A stretch of DNA of 64,000 nt, taken from positions 496,001-560,000 of the forward strand of contig NZ_JAERQN010000003.1 of the NCBI RefSeq assembly GCF_016805305.1. The letters are read 5' to 3'. The notes beneath the pieces are model-generated. The model was not told the DNA's origin. It searched no databases and was given only the letters and a program-made list of their open reading frames with translations. Numbering within the stretch: the stretch's first letter is position 1; each line of letters opens with the position of its first letter. Below, piece by piece: positions 7,463 through 16,676 of this stretch. The position numbers were made by a program, and so were the translations under genes. Origin of the DNA: Falsiroseomonas ponticola (GTDB lineage Bacteria > Pseudomonadota > Alphaproteobacteria > Acetobacterales > Acetobacteraceae).

Positions 7463-9046
7463 TCAATTCGCCGGACGCGCGCCCATTGCCACCGTCCGCT
7501 CATCCATCCGCGGCTCATAGGTGATGCCGCGGCGCGTCGCCCAGAAATTGACGAGCTGGAACAGCGGGATCATCGCCGTCTCCCGGTCCACCATCGCCAC
7601 CGCCTCCTGCAGCAGCCGCTCCCGCGCCGCGTCATCCAGCGTCGCGGTGGCGCGGGCCGTCAGCGCATCCAGCTCCGGGTTGGAGTAGCGGGAGTTGTTG
7701 GAGGCGCCGGTCCGCTTCTCCCGGTCGAAGGTGCCGAAGATGTTGACCAGCATGTAGCTGGCCTCCCCGGTCACGCTGCCCCAGCCGGCCAGGCGGGCAT
7801 TGTGTTCCTGCCGCGCGGTGCGGGCGGCATAGGCGGCCCAGGGCAGCGATTCGACCTGGGTGCGCACCCCGACCCGCGTCCACATCTGCGCCACCGCCTG
7901 GGCGGTGCGGGCATCATTGGGGTAGCGGTCGTTCGGCGTGTGCAGCGTCAGGCGGAAGCCCTGCGGGAAGCCGGCCTCCGCCAGCATGCGGCGGGCGCCG
8001 TCGGGGTCCGGCCGCGGCGCCACCACGGCGGGGTTGTAGGAGTAGGAGCCGGGCGGCAGCCACTGGCCGGTGGGGCGCGCCGTGCCTTCCATCACGCGCT
8101 CCGACAGCGCTTCCCGGTCGATGGCGATCGAGAGCGCGCGGCGGACGCGGCTGTCCAGCATCGGGTTGCGGGGCAGGGGCCGGCCTTCATTGTCCGAGAC
8201 ATGCACCGGCGGGCCATCGGTGCGGGAGAAGTCGGTCATCAGGTAGATCAGGCGCAGGCCCTGGATCTCCGAGATCGTGACCCGCTGGTTCTGCCGCAGC
8301 CGGGCGATGTCGGAGCTCGGCACCTGGTCGATCACGTCGAGGTCGCCGGCGAGGATGCCGGCGGTGCGCGCCGCGTCATTGGCGATGAAGCGGTAGGAGA
8401 CGCGCGCCCAGGGTTCCTGCCCGCGCCAGTAGTCGGGGTTGCGGGTGAATTCCGTGCGGTCGCCCGGGCGGTAGCTGACGATGCGGTAGGGGCCGGTGCC
8501 GATGGCGGCGCGGCCGCTGTTGTAGTCCTCCGTCGCGGCGCCTTCGCCGACATGGCGGGAGATGATCTGGATGGAGGCGAGTTCCGTCGGCAGCAGCGGA
8601 TGGGGTGCCGCGGTGTGGAAGCGGATGGTGAGGGGGTCCACCACCTCGGTCCGCGTGATGGCGCGGACGAAGCCGCCGAAGCCGCCCGGGCTGTTCGGCA
8701 CGTTGGGCGCGCGGGAGATGGTGAACACCACGTCATCCGCGGTGAAGGCGCGGCCGTCATGCCACTTCACGCCGGGGCGCAGCTTGAACTCCCAGGTCGT
8801 GTCGGAAATCGCGCGCCAGCTTTCCGCCAGCGCGGGCTGGATGCGGGCCTGCGCATCCTGCTCCACCAGCCGGTCGAACAGATGCATGGTCAGGCTGATA
8901 TTGGGGGAGGCGTTGTAGAAATGCGGGTCGAGCGAGGTCGGCGACCCGCCGATCCCGATGGTGAGGTTCTGGGCGCCGGCGGGCAGGGAGCCCAGCAGCA
9001 GCAGGGCAGCCGCCAGCCCGGCCGGGCGTGGCAGAAGGGTCGTCAT
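7463..9046 (-). CDS. Periplasmic solute-binding protein of a peptide-type ABC transporter (family 5)
   Basis: A 527-residue extracytoplasmic receptor. The signal peptide ends around LPAGAQ, followed by the family 5 opening LTIGIGGSPTSLDPHF and the central WEFKLRPGVKWHDG motif. Start ATG 9046 was chosen because it places the signal peptide at the N-terminus; a start at 9085 adds a charged leader. It is divergent (99-base gap) from a paralogous receptor that heads a complete transporter operon and has no permease of its own. It is closer in sequence to the receptor at 49693-51267. Ligand unknown; peptides, opines or similar solutes are possible. Confidence 0.9.
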   Translation of the reverse strand: MTTLLPRPAGLAAALLLLGSLPAGAQNLTIGIGGSPTSLDPHFYNASPNISLTMHLFDRLVEQDAQARIQPALAESWRAISDTTWEFKLRPGVKWHDGRAFTADDVVFTISRAPNVPNSPGGFGGFVRAITRTEVVDPLTIRFHTAAPHPLLPTELASIQIISRHVGEGAATEDYNSGRAAIGTGPYRIVSYRPGDRTEFTRNPDYWRGQEPWARVSYRFIANDAARTAGILAGDLDVIDQVPSSDIARLRQNQRVTISEIQGLRLIYLMTDFSRTDGPPVHVSDNEGRPLPRNPMLDSRVRRALSIAIDREALSERVMEGTARPTGQWLPPGSYSYNPAVVAPRPDPDGARRMLAEAGFPQGFRLTLHTPNDRYPNDARTAQAVAQMWTRVGVRTQVESLPWAAYAARTARQEHNARLAGWGSVTGEASYMLVNIFGTFDREKRTGASNNSRYSNPELDALTARATATLDDAARERLLQEAVAMVDRETAMIPLFQLVNFWATRRGITYEPRMDERTVAMGARPAN

Positions 9047-9145
9047 GGGCTGATTTTTCTCCCGGTTGACGTGACAGGGCTTCAACCTAGCCGCACCTGT
9101 GGCACGCTGCTACAGAAGTCGGACAGTCTGGGACCGGGGAGAACG

Positions 9146-10747
9146 ATGATGCGGGACAGCATCCGGACCGCCGCTATGGCGGGCGTTTCGGCATTGGCCT
9201 TGGCGGTGGCGGCATCCGGGGGCGCGGCGGCACAGACGCTGACCATGGGCGTCGGCTCGCCGGTCACCTCGCTCGACCCGCATTACCACCAGCTGTCGCC
9301 CAACAATGCCGTCAGCGACATGATCTTCGACAAGCTGATCGAGACCGACGCGGCGGCGCGCAACATCCCCTCGCTGGCCACCGAATGGCGGGCGGTCGGG
9401 CCCACGACCTGGGAATTCAAGCTGCGGCCGAATGTCCGCTTCCACAACGGCAACCCCTTCACGGCGGAGGACGTGGTCTTCACGATCCAGCGCCTGCCGA
9501 ACGTGCCGAACAGCCCCTCCTCCTATGCCGCCTATGCAAGGCCGATCGTCAGGATGGAGATCGTCGATCCGCTGACGATCCGCTTCCACACCGCGCAGCC
9601 CTATCCGCTGCTGCCGCTCGACATGACGAATGTCCGCATCCTGGATGCGGAGACGCATGCGAATGCGACGACGGAGCAGTTCAACGCCGGCACCATGGCG
9701 ATCGGCACCGGCCCCTTCCGCGTGCAGTCCCACCGCAGCGGCGACCGCATCGAGTTCGAGCGCAACGCGACCTACTGGGGCACCGCGCCGGCCTTCCAGC
9801 GCGTCTCCTACCGCATGATCACGAATGACGCGTCGCGCACCGCCTCCCTGCTCTCGGGCGATCTCGACTTCATCGACCAGGTGCCGACGACGGACCTGGC
9901 GCGGCTGCGCGCCGACCAGCGGCTGGCGCTGTCGGAGACGGTGGGCCTGCGGCTGATCTTCCTCGGCCTGGATCACCTGCGCGCGGCGGGCGAGAATTCG
10001 CCCTACATCACGGACAATGACGGCAGGCCGCTCGGCCGCAATCCGCTGAAGGACGTGCGGGTGCGGCGCGCGCTGTCCATGGCGATCGACCGCGGCGCGA
10101 TCACGAGCCGCATCATGGAAGGGGCGGCGACGCCGTCCGGCCAGTTCCTGCCGCCCGGCACCTTCAGCTATGTGCAGGAAGTGCCGCCCCCCGCATTCGA
10201 CCCCGATGGCGCGCGCCGCCTGCTGGCGGAAGCGGGCTACCCCAACGGCTTCCGCATCCAGCTGAACAGCCCGAACGACCGCTACATCAACGATGCCCGC
10301 ATCGCCCAGGCGATCGGCGCGATGTGGACGCGCATCGGCGTGCGCACGACGGTGGAGGCGCAGACCTGGTCCATCTTCGTCAACCGCGCCGCGCGGGCCG
10401 AATACTCCGCGCACCTCATCGGCTGGGGCTCCAACCCCGATGGCAGCCATCCGCTGCGCAACATCATGGCGACGGTGAGCAGCGAGCGCGGCTGGGGCGC
10501 TTCCAACCGCGGCCGCTATTCCAACGCGGAGGTGGACGACCTGCTGAGCCAGGCCCTGGTCGAGCTGGACGAGCCGAAGCGGGAGCAGCTGCTGATCCGC
10601 GCCCAGCGCCTGGCGCATGAGGATGTGGCCGTGATCCCGCTGCACATCCAGACCAACATCTGGGCGATGCGCCGCGGGCTGACGCATACCGCGCGCGTCG
10701 ATGAGCTGACCCGGGCGCAGGATGTGCGCCCGGCCGCGGCCCGCTAG
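9146..10747 (+). CDS. Solute-binding protein of the adjacent dpp/opp-type ABC transporter
   Basis: A 533-residue family 5 receptor. The signal peptide ends at GGAAAQ and the mature part opens LTMGVGSPVTSLDPHY. WEFKLRPNVRFHNGNPFTAED is the conserved family segment. Start ATG 9146 has GGGGAGA in front; a second ATG at 9149 is equivalent. It is the first gene of a five-gene operon with two permeases and two ATPases. The long frame upstream of 9146 is only the antisense of the neighbouring receptor. Confidence 0.92.
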   Translation: MMRDSIRTAAMAGVSALALAVAASGGAAAQTLTMGVGSPVTSLDPHYHQLSPNNAVSDMIFDKLIETDAAARNIPSLATEWRAVGPTTWEFKLRPNVRFHNGNPFTAEDVVFTIQRLPNVPNSPSSYAAYARPIVRMEIVDPLTIRFHTAQPYPLLPLDMTNVRILDAETHANATTEQFNAGTMAIGTGPFRVQSHRSGDRIEFERNATYWGTAPAFQRVSYRMITNDASRTASLLSGDLDFIDQVPTTDLARLRADQRLALSETVGLRLIFLGLDHLRAAGENSPYITDNDGRPLGRNPLKDVRVRRALSMAIDRGAITSRIMEGAATPSGQFLPPGTFSYVQEVPPPAFDPDGARRLLAEAGYPNGFRIQLNSPNDRYINDARIAQAIGAMWTRIGVRTTVEAQTWSIFVNRAARAEYSAHLIGWGSNPDGSHPLRNIMATVSSERGWGASNRGRYSNAEVDDLLSQALVELDEPKREQLLIRAQRLAHEDVAVIPLHIQTNIWAMRRGLTHTARVDELTRAQDVRPAAAR

Positions 10748-10759
10748 GGCGGGCGGGGC

Positions 10760-11731
10760 ATGAGCGTCTATCTCCTCCGCCGGCTGATCCAGGCCGTCGG
10801 CGTCGTGCTCGCGATGTCGCTGATCGTCTTCATCGGCGTCTTCGCCATCGGCGATCCGGTCGAGATCCTGATCAGCCCGGATGCCGACCAGATGGAGCGC
10901 GAGCGCGCCATCAAGGCGCTCGGCCTCGACCTGCCGCTGTGGCAGCAATACGCGATCTTCCTGGGCAAGGCGCTGCAGGGGGACCTCGGCCGCAGCTTCG
11001 TGTTCAACGAACCGGCGCTGACGCTGATCATGCAGCGCATGCCGGCGACGCTGGAGCTCGCCTTGGCCGCCACCATCGGCGCCATCCTGATCGGCCTGCC
11101 GCTCGGCCTCTATGCCGGGCTGCGGCCGAACAGCGTGGGGTCGAAGGCCATCATGGCGGGCTCGATCCTCGGCTTCTCCCTGCCCACCTTCTGGGTGGGG
11201 CTGATGCTCATCATGGTCTTCGCCGTGCAGCTGGGCTGGCTGCCCTCCACCGGGCGGGGCGAGACGGTGACCATCCTCGGCACCCGCTGGTCCTTCTTCA
11301 CGCTGGACGGGCTGGCGCACATGGTGATGCCGGCGCTGAACCTGGCGCTGTTCAAGATCAGCCTCGTCATCCGCCTGACGCGCGCCGGCGTGCGGGAGAC
11401 GATGCTGATGGACTACGTGAAGTTCGCGCGCGCCAAGGGGCTTTCCCCCTTCCGCGTCACCTTCGTGCACGTCTTCAAGAACATCCTGATCCCCGTCGTC
11501 ACCGTCACGGGGCTGGAATTCGGCAGCACCATCGCCTTCTCCGTCGTGACGGAATCGATCTTCGCCTGGCCCGGCATGGGCAAGCTGATCATCGACAGCA
11601 TCAACGTGCTCGACCGGCCGGTGATCGTCGCCTACCTCATGATCATCGTGCTGATGTTCATCACCATCAACCTGATCGTGGACCTCACCTATTCGGTGCT
11701 CGATCCGCGCGTCCGGCTGGAGGGCAAGTGA
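10760..11731 (+). CDS. ABC transporter permease, DppB/OppB type
   Basis: A 323-residue inner-membrane permease. It starts MSVYLLRRLIQAVGVVLAMS, a hydrophobic first helix typical of DppB. The cytoplasmic coupling (EAA) loop is near TRAGVRETMLMDYVKFARAKGLSP. About six membrane segments are visible. It follows the receptor gene by 12 bases and is one base ahead of the next permease. It forms the transmembrane pore with the DppC-type partner. Confidence 0.94.
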   Translation: MSVYLLRRLIQAVGVVLAMSLIVFIGVFAIGDPVEILISPDADQMERERAIKALGLDLPLWQQYAIFLGKALQGDLGRSFVFNEPALTLIMQRMPATLELALAATIGAILIGLPLGLYAGLRPNSVGSKAIMAGSILGFSLPTFWVGLMLIMVFAVQLGWLPSTGRGETVTILGTRWSFFTLDGLAHMVMPALNLALFKISLVIRLTRAGVRETMLMDYVKFARAKGLSPFRVTFVHVFKNILIPVVTVTGLEFGSTIAFSVVTESIFAWPGMGKLIIDSINVLDRPVIVAYLMIIVLMFITINLIVDLTYSVLDPRVRLEGK

Positions 11732-11732
11732 C

Positions 11733-12656
11733 ATGAGTGCCGTTGTCGGAACACCGCCGGTCGTCCCGGCGAAGGACAAGGTCGAGACCCCCTTCCAGCG
11801 CTTCGTCTCCGAATTCGCGGAATCGAAGCTGGCGATGCTGGGGCTGGTGGTCTTCACCATCATCGCGCTGGTCGCGATCCTGGCGCCCTGGATCTCGCCC
11901 CAGAACCCCTATGACCTGGCGGTGCTGGACATCATGGATGGGCGGCTGGAGCCCGGGTCCAAATCCGGCGATGGCGACCTGACCTTCTGGCTCGGCACGG
12001 ACGACCAGGGGCGGGACATGCTGTCCGGCATCATGTACGGGCTGCGCATCTCCCTCACCGTCGGCGCCGGCTCCGCCTTCATCGCCTGCATGGTCGGCGC
12101 CTCGCTCGGCCTGCTCGCGGCCTATGCCGGCGGCAAGACCGACAGCGCCATCATGCGCATCGTCGATCTCCAGCTCTCCTTCCCCTCCATCCTCGTCGCG
12201 CTGATGATCCTGGCCTTCCTCGGCAAGTCGATCACCAACGTCGTCATCGCGATCGTCGTCGTCGAATGGGCCTATTACGCCCGCACGGTGCGCGGCACGG
12301 CGCTGGTGGAGCGCCGGCGCGAATACATCGAGGCCGCGGAATGCCTGGCGCTGCCCAAGCGCCGCATCCTGTTCGGCCACCTGCTGCCGAACTGCCTGCC
12401 GCCGCTGATCGTCATCGGCACCATGCAGGTCGCGCGCGCCATCGCGCTCGAAGCCACGCTTTCCTTCCTCGGCCTCGGCGTGCCCATCACGGAGCCCTCG
12501 CTCGGCCTGCTGATCGCGAATGGCTACGAATACATGCTCAGCGGCAAGTACTGGATCAGCTTCTATCCGGGCATCGCGCTGCTGATCACCATCGTCTCCA
12601 TCAACCTGGTCGGCGACCAGTTGCGCGACGTGCTGAACCCGAGGCTGAAGAAGTGA
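11733..12656 (+). CDS. ABC transporter permease, DppC/OppC type
   Basis: A 307-residue permease. A cytoplasmic N-terminus with FVSEFAESKLAMLGLVVF leads into helix 1, and the periplasmic motif LGTDDQGRDMLSGIMYG is typical of DppC. The coupling loop is RGTALVERRREYIEAAECL. The start lies one base after the previous stop, and its end overlaps the next gene (GTGA), indicating translational coupling. Confidence 0.94.
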   Translation: MSAVVGTPPVVPAKDKVETPFQRFVSEFAESKLAMLGLVVFTIIALVAILAPWISPQNPYDLAVLDIMDGRLEPGSKSGDGDLTFWLGTDDQGRDMLSGIMYGLRISLTVGAGSAFIACMVGASLGLLAAYAGGKTDSAIMRIVDLQLSFPSILVALMILAFLGKSITNVVIAIVVVEWAYYARTVRGTALVERRREYIEAAECLALPKRRILFGHLLPNCLPPLIVIGTMQVARAIALEATLSFLGLGVPITEPSLGLLIANGYEYMLSGKYWISFYPGIALLITIVSINLVGDQLRDVLNPRLKK

Positions 12657-13636
12657 GCGCGGCTACCCTCGAGGTCCGGAACCTCTGCACGCATTTCTTC
12701 ACCCGCGCGGGCGTGGTGAAGGCGGTGGACGACGTCTCCTTCACCGTCCGGCGCGGGCAGGTGCTGGGGCTGGTCGGCGAATCGGGATCGGGGAAGACCG
12801 TGACGGGCTTCTCCATCATGGGGCTGGTGGATGCGCCGGGGCGCATCGTCTCCGGCAGCATCCTGTTCCAGGGGAAGGACCTGGCGACGGTGTCGGAGGA
12901 GGAGATGCGGCACCTCCGCGGCAACCGCATCGCCATGATCTTCCAGGACCCGATGATGACGCTGAACCCGGTCCTGCGCATCGACACGCAGATGATCGAG
13001 ACGGTGCTGGCGCATGAGAAGGTGCCGGAGGAGGAGGCGCGGCGCCGCGCGCGCGACGCGCTCGGCATGGTCGGCATCCCCTCCCCGGAGGAGCGGCTGA
13101 AATCCTACCCGCACCAGTTCTCCGGCGGCATGCGCCAGCGCGTGGCCATCGCCATCGCGCTGCTGCACCGGCCCGACCTGATCGTGGCGGATGAGCCGAC
13201 CACCGCGCTCGACGTCACCATCCAGGGGCAGATCCTGGCGGAGGTGCAGAAGCTCTGCGCCACCACCGGCACGGCGATGATCTGGATCACGCATGACCTC
13301 TCCGTGGTCGCGGGCCTGGCCGACGACATCGCGGTGATGTACGCGGGCAAGGTCGTCGAATACGGCGATGTGGGGGAGGTGCTGGACAAGCCGCTGCATC
13401 CCTACACCCATGGGCTGATCGGCAGCGTGCCGTCGCGCAACAAGCGGGGCGAGCCGCTGCGCCAGATTCCGGGCATGACGCCCTCGCTCCTCAACCTGCC
13501 CGAAGGCTGCGCCTTCCGCGCCCGCTGCCCGCGCGCCCAGGCGGATTGCGCGCAGCGGCCCGAGCTGACGGAGTGGCTGCCCGCCCGCTTCGCCCGCTGC
13601 CACCACCCGCATCGCGAGGAGGCCGCCGCGGCATGA
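12653..13636 (+). CDS. ABC transporter ATP-binding protein, DppD/OppD type
   Basis: A 327-residue ATPase starting at GTG 12653, which overlaps the upstream stop by four bases. Walker A GESGSGKT, signature FSGGMRQRV, Walker [13 protein letters not shown] and the H-loop ITHDLSV are all present. The C-terminal oligopeptide-transporter extension contains the spaced Cys ([14 protein letters not shown]) that can bind an Fe-S cluster in this family. It drives the transporter together with the following ATPase. Confidence 0.94.
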   Translation: MSAATLEVRNLCTHFFTRAGVVKAVDDVSFTVRRGQVLGLVGESGSGKTVTGFSIMGLVDAPGRIVSGSILFQGKDLATVSEEEMRHLRGNRIAMIFQDPMMTLNPVLRIDTQMIETVLAHEKVPEEEARRRARDALGMVGIPSPEERLKSYPHQFSGGMRQRVAIAIALLHRPDLIVADEPTTALDVTIQGQILAEVQKLCATTGTAMIWITHDLSVVAGLADDIAVMYAGKVVEYGDVGEVLDKPLHPYTHGLIGSVPSRNKRGEPLRQIPGMTPSLLNLPEGCAFRARCPRAQADCAQRPELTEWLPARFARCHHPHREEAAAA

Positions 13637-14679
13637 GCGCGACCGACGAGCAGATCTACGCCACCCGGACCTTCACCGACACCGAAGTGCCGATGATCGA
13701 GCTGAAGGGCGTCTCCCGCCGCTTCGCCAAGAAGCTCGACATCGCGGCCAAGCTCGCCCGCCGGCTCGGCGCCGATGTGCGGGAGGAGGTGGTGCATGCG
13801 GTGGACCAGGTGGACCTCCGCGTCCGCAAGGGCGAGGTGGTGGGCCTGGTCGGCGAATCCGGCTGCGGCAAATCGACGCTGGGGCGCATCGTGGCGGGCA
13901 TCCTGCCGCAATCCGATGGCCAGGTCCTCTGGAAGGGCCAGGATGTCGCCGGCCTGCATGGCGATGCCGAACGCACGGCGAAGCTGCGCCGGCAGATGAT
14001 CTTCCAGGACCCCTATGCCAGCCTCAATCCGCGCATGAAGGTGGCGGACATCGTGGGGGAGGCGCCGCAGGTCCATGGCCTGATCAAGCGCGGCGGCTTC
14101 GACGAGTATGTCGATGAACAGATGCGCCGCGCCGGGCTCGACCCCGCCTTCAAGCGCCGCTACCCGCACCAGTTCTCGGGCGGCCAGCGGCAGCGCATCG
14201 GCATCGCCCGCGCGCTCGCCGTGCAGCCGGAATTCATCGTCTGCGACGAGGCGGTGGCGGCGCTCGACGTCTCCATCCAGGCGCAGATCCTGAACCTGTT
14301 CATGCGGCTGCGGCGGGAGCTCGACCTCACCTACCTCTTCATCTCGCACGACCTCGGCGTGGTGGAGCATCTCAGCGACCGCGTCGTGATCATGTATCTC
14401 GGCCGGGTCGTGGAGGAGGCGCCGACCGAGCGCGTCTTCACCGCGGCCAACCACCCCTATACCCGCAGCCTGCTGGACAGCGTGCCGCGCATCGGCAACC
14501 GCAAGCGCGCCTTCGCGACGGTGAAGGGGGAGATTCCGTCCCCGCTCAACCCGCCCTCCGGCTGCCACTTCCACCCGCGCTGCCCGCTCGCCTTCGACCG
14601 CTGCAAGGTGGAGGTGCCGAAGCTGAAGACGGTGGATGCCCTGCACCGCAGCGCCTGCCACCTGAACGACGCGGCCTGA
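13633..14679 (+). CDS. ABC transporter ATP-binding protein, DppF/OppF type
   Basis: A 348-residue ATPase whose ATG at 13633 overlaps the previous stop (ATGA). Walker A GESGCGKST, signature FSGGQRQRIG, Walker B FIVCDEAVAALD. An unusual stretch of about 25 residues (KKLDIAAKLARRLGADVREE) sits between the first beta strand and the HAVDQVDL segment; such insertions occur in DppF-like proteins. The end carries the family Cys motif (CHFHPRCPLAFDRC). Last transport gene of the operon. Confidence 0.94.
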   Translation: MSATDEQIYATRTFTDTEVPMIELKGVSRRFAKKLDIAAKLARRLGADVREEVVHAVDQVDLRVRKGEVVGLVGESGCGKSTLGRIVAGILPQSDGQVLWKGQDVAGLHGDAERTAKLRRQMIFQDPYASLNPRMKVADIVGEAPQVHGLIKRGGFDEYVDEQMRRAGLDPAFKRRYPHQFSGGQRQRIGIARALAVQPEFIVCDEAVAALDVSIQAQILNLFMRLRRELDLTYLFISHDLGVVEHLSDRVVIMYLGRVVEEAPTERVFTAANHPYTRSLLDSVPRIGNRKRAFATVKGEIPSPLNPPSGCHFHPRCPLAFDRCKVEVPKLKTVDALHRSACHLNDAA

Positions 14680-14684
14680 CGGCG

Positions 14685-14703
14685 GCGCCCCGCGCCGGGG
14701 CGC
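14685..14703 (+). terminator. Hairpin after the ABC transporter operon
   Basis: GCGCCCCG / CGGGGCGC with a CGC loop lies 5 bases after the dppF-type stop. There is no T run, so it may be a weak terminator or an mRNA-stabilising stem. Confidence 0.35.
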
Positions 14704-14739
14704 TTGCGCGAGGGGGGGCGGTTGGGGGATCAAGGGTGC

Positions 14740-16611
14740 ATGAGCACCCCTGCCGATATCCTCCCCCCCGGCGGCGACGCCCCCCTGCCGGAAGAGAACC
14801 TTCCGGACGAGATCCCGCTGGATGGCGCCCCGCTGGAGGAGGCGCCGCCGGACGAGGGCGGCGAGGCGGCGGGCCCGATCGACTATGTCGTGGTCAGCTT
14901 CATCGCCGACCTGCCGATGCTGCGCGTCCAGGCCCGCGGCTTCGCCCGCTTCCATGAGCCGGACGACATCGGCCGCATCATCGTCGTCAACTACGACAAT
15001 GACCCGGCCACCTTCGGCCAGCGCTTCGAGGCGGAGATCAGGCCGCTCTACGGCGCGCTGGCGGAGAAGGTGCAGCTGGTCCGGGCGGATGCGCTGCTGC
15101 CCGCCATGGCCGGGGCGCGCCGCGGCTGGCGCCGCCAGCAGGCGCTGAAGCTGGCGGCGTGCCGCCTGGCGGAAGCGCCGGTGACCATCGCCATCGAGAG
15201 CAAGAACCACCTGGTGCGGCCCGCCGGCAAGGCGATCTACCGCACGGCGGAGGGCCGGCTGATCGTGCCGGCGCGGCCGCGCTGGGCGGCGTCGGAGGCT
15301 GCCCTCGCCTATTTCGGCGTGGCGGAGGAGGCCTGGCCGGACCATGTGGCCAATGTGCTGTCCCCCTATCCGCTGCTGACGGCGCAGGTCCTGTCCTTGC
15401 TGGAGGAGCTGGAGCGGCGGGGCGAGGACCTGGCCACGCTGTTCGAGACGCGGACCGAGTTCAGCGACTTCGCGCTCTACCATGCCTGGCTGGTGGCGCA
15501 GGGGCTCGGCAGCCTCTACGACCTCTATGCCCCGGTGATCGCCACCGAACTCGCCCCGCGCCGGTCGGACAATGCCGATCGCCTGCTGCGCCGCGTGATG
15601 GCGCAGATGGACCTGCCGCATGTCCATTGGCTGGGGATCGACCGGAAGGTGAGGGAGGTGCCGCCCTCGGTCAAATACGTCGTCACCGGGCTGTGGCAGG
15701 AACTCGGCCTGACCGAGACGACCGCCGAGGGCGCCGCCATCCTGTCCGCCGGCACCGCCACGCATGGGGCGCCGGAGGGGGCGGAGCCGGAGGAGTCGGC
15801 CGAGGCCGAGGAGGCGCCGGAAGCCGCGAGGCCGCCCGCCGCCCCGGCCGTGGCGGCGGTCGATCCCGTCGATGCCGTGCTGATCCCGGGCTTCCGCACG
15901 GGGCGGGAGACGCTCGACATCCTCAAGGTCTTCGCCGCGCTGTCGGGGCCGCGGGTGCTCGACCTCGGCGGCTATCGCGGCGGATCGACGCTGGCGATGG
16001 CGCTGCTCGGCAAGCAGGTGGAGGCGCTGGTCGAGGGCCGCTTCTGGCCCGAGCGCCTGGCGCCGATCCTGGAGCCGCGCGGCATGCGGGCGCTGAACCT
16101 GCCCTACGCGCAGTATGAGCCGGAGGCGCCCTTCGATGGCATCTGGGCGTCCCATGTGCTGCAGAACGAGCGCAATCCCGGCCTGTTCCTGGACCGCTGC
16201 CGGCGGCACCTGGCGGATGACGGATGGCTGGCGGTGGTGGCGCCGCCGCCGCGGTCCCGCATCACGGCGGGGAAGGTCAATCCGGGCTGGAACCTGGGCG
16301 CGCTGATGTATGCGCTGCTGGCCGCGGGCTTCGACCTGACGCGCGGCCATTTCGTGACGCATGGCTTCAACGTGGTGGCCTTCGTGCCGAAGGCGGCGCG
16401 CGTGCTGGAACGCCCGGCGGATGCCTTCGCCGACCCCTCGCTCTGGCCCTTCAAGCTGGATGCGCGGCGCGGCTTCGAGGGTGACATCCCCGACTGCAAC
16501 TGGCCGGCGGAGTTCCGGGAGCGGATGGCGACGGGCCTGTCGGAACTGGCGCAGGAGGGACCGGAGGCCGCGCTGGAGGAAGCGCGCCGCCTCGCCCGCA
16601 TCTGGGTATAG
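14740..16611 (+). CDS. Two-domain protein: glycosyltransferase-like domain fused to a methyltransferase-like domain
   Basis: A 623-residue protein. After an acidic, Pro-rich N-terminus (about residues 1-45), residues about 48-340 resemble the DUF6492-type glycosyltransferase-like fold (VVVSFIADLPMLRVQARGFA, IIVVNYDND, WRRQQALKLAACRLAEAPVT). An Ala/Glu/Pro-rich linker (about 345-385) leads to a class I SAM methyltransferase-like domain (VLDLGGYRGGSTLAM; later VLQNERNPGLFLDRCRRHLADDGWL). Start ATG 14740 was chosen over an upstream in-frame ATG because of its position after a purine-rich site. It stands 60 bases after the transporter operon on the same strand. Substrate unknown; surface glycan work is possible. 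Confidence 0.75.
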   Translation: MSTPADILPPGGDAPLPEENLPDEIPLDGAPLEEAPPDEGGEAAGPIDYVVVSFIADLPMLRVQARGFARFHEPDDIGRIIVVNYDNDPATFGQRFEAEIRPLYGALAEKVQLVRADALLPAMAGARRGWRRQQALKLAACRLAEAPVTIAIESKNHLVRPAGKAIYRTAEGRLIVPARPRWAASEAALAYFGVAEEAWPDHVANVLSPYPLLTAQVLSLLEELERRGEDLATLFETRTEFSDFALYHAWLVAQGLGSLYDLYAPVIATELAPRRSDNADRLLRRVMAQMDLPHVHWLGIDRKVREVPPSVKYVVTGLWQELGLTETTAEGAAILSAGTATHGAPEGAEPEESAEAEEAPEAARPPAAPAVAAVDPVDAVLIPGFRTGRETLDILKVFAALSGPRVLDLGGYRGGSTLAMALLGKQVEALVEGRFWPERLAPILEPRGMRALNLPYAQYEPEAPFDGIWASHVLQNERNPGLFLDRCRRHLADDGWLAVVAPPPRSRITAGKVNPGWNLGALMYALLAAGFDLTRGHFVTHGFNVVAFVPKAARVLERPADAFADPSLWPFKLDARRGFEGDIPDCNWPAEFRERMATGLSELAQEGPEAALEEARRLARIWV

Positions 16612-16645
16612 CCGACCGGGGCCTTTCCCCCGGCGGATGGCGCCC

Positions 16646-16667
16646 GGGGAAGGCCAGCGCCTTCCCC
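16646..16667. terminator. Hairpin between convergent genes
   Basis: GGGGAAGG / CCTTCCCC with a six-base loop lies between the ends of the fusion gene (plus) and the repeat protein (minus). It could serve both strands; there is no T run. Confidence 0.45.
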
Positions 16668-16676
16668 GACTGCCCC

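Noticed and set aside
7802..9145. A very long plus-strand open frame (through 10747) suggesting a 981-residue protein
   Set aside because: The first 440 or so residues are the antisense of the minus-strand receptor gene; a signal peptide and ribosome site place the real start at 9146.
9110..11863. A long minus-strand frame opposite the dpp-type operon
   Set aside because: Composition is antisense-like (His, Arg, Gln, Asp runs) with no motifs, while the plus strand encodes clear transporter subunits.
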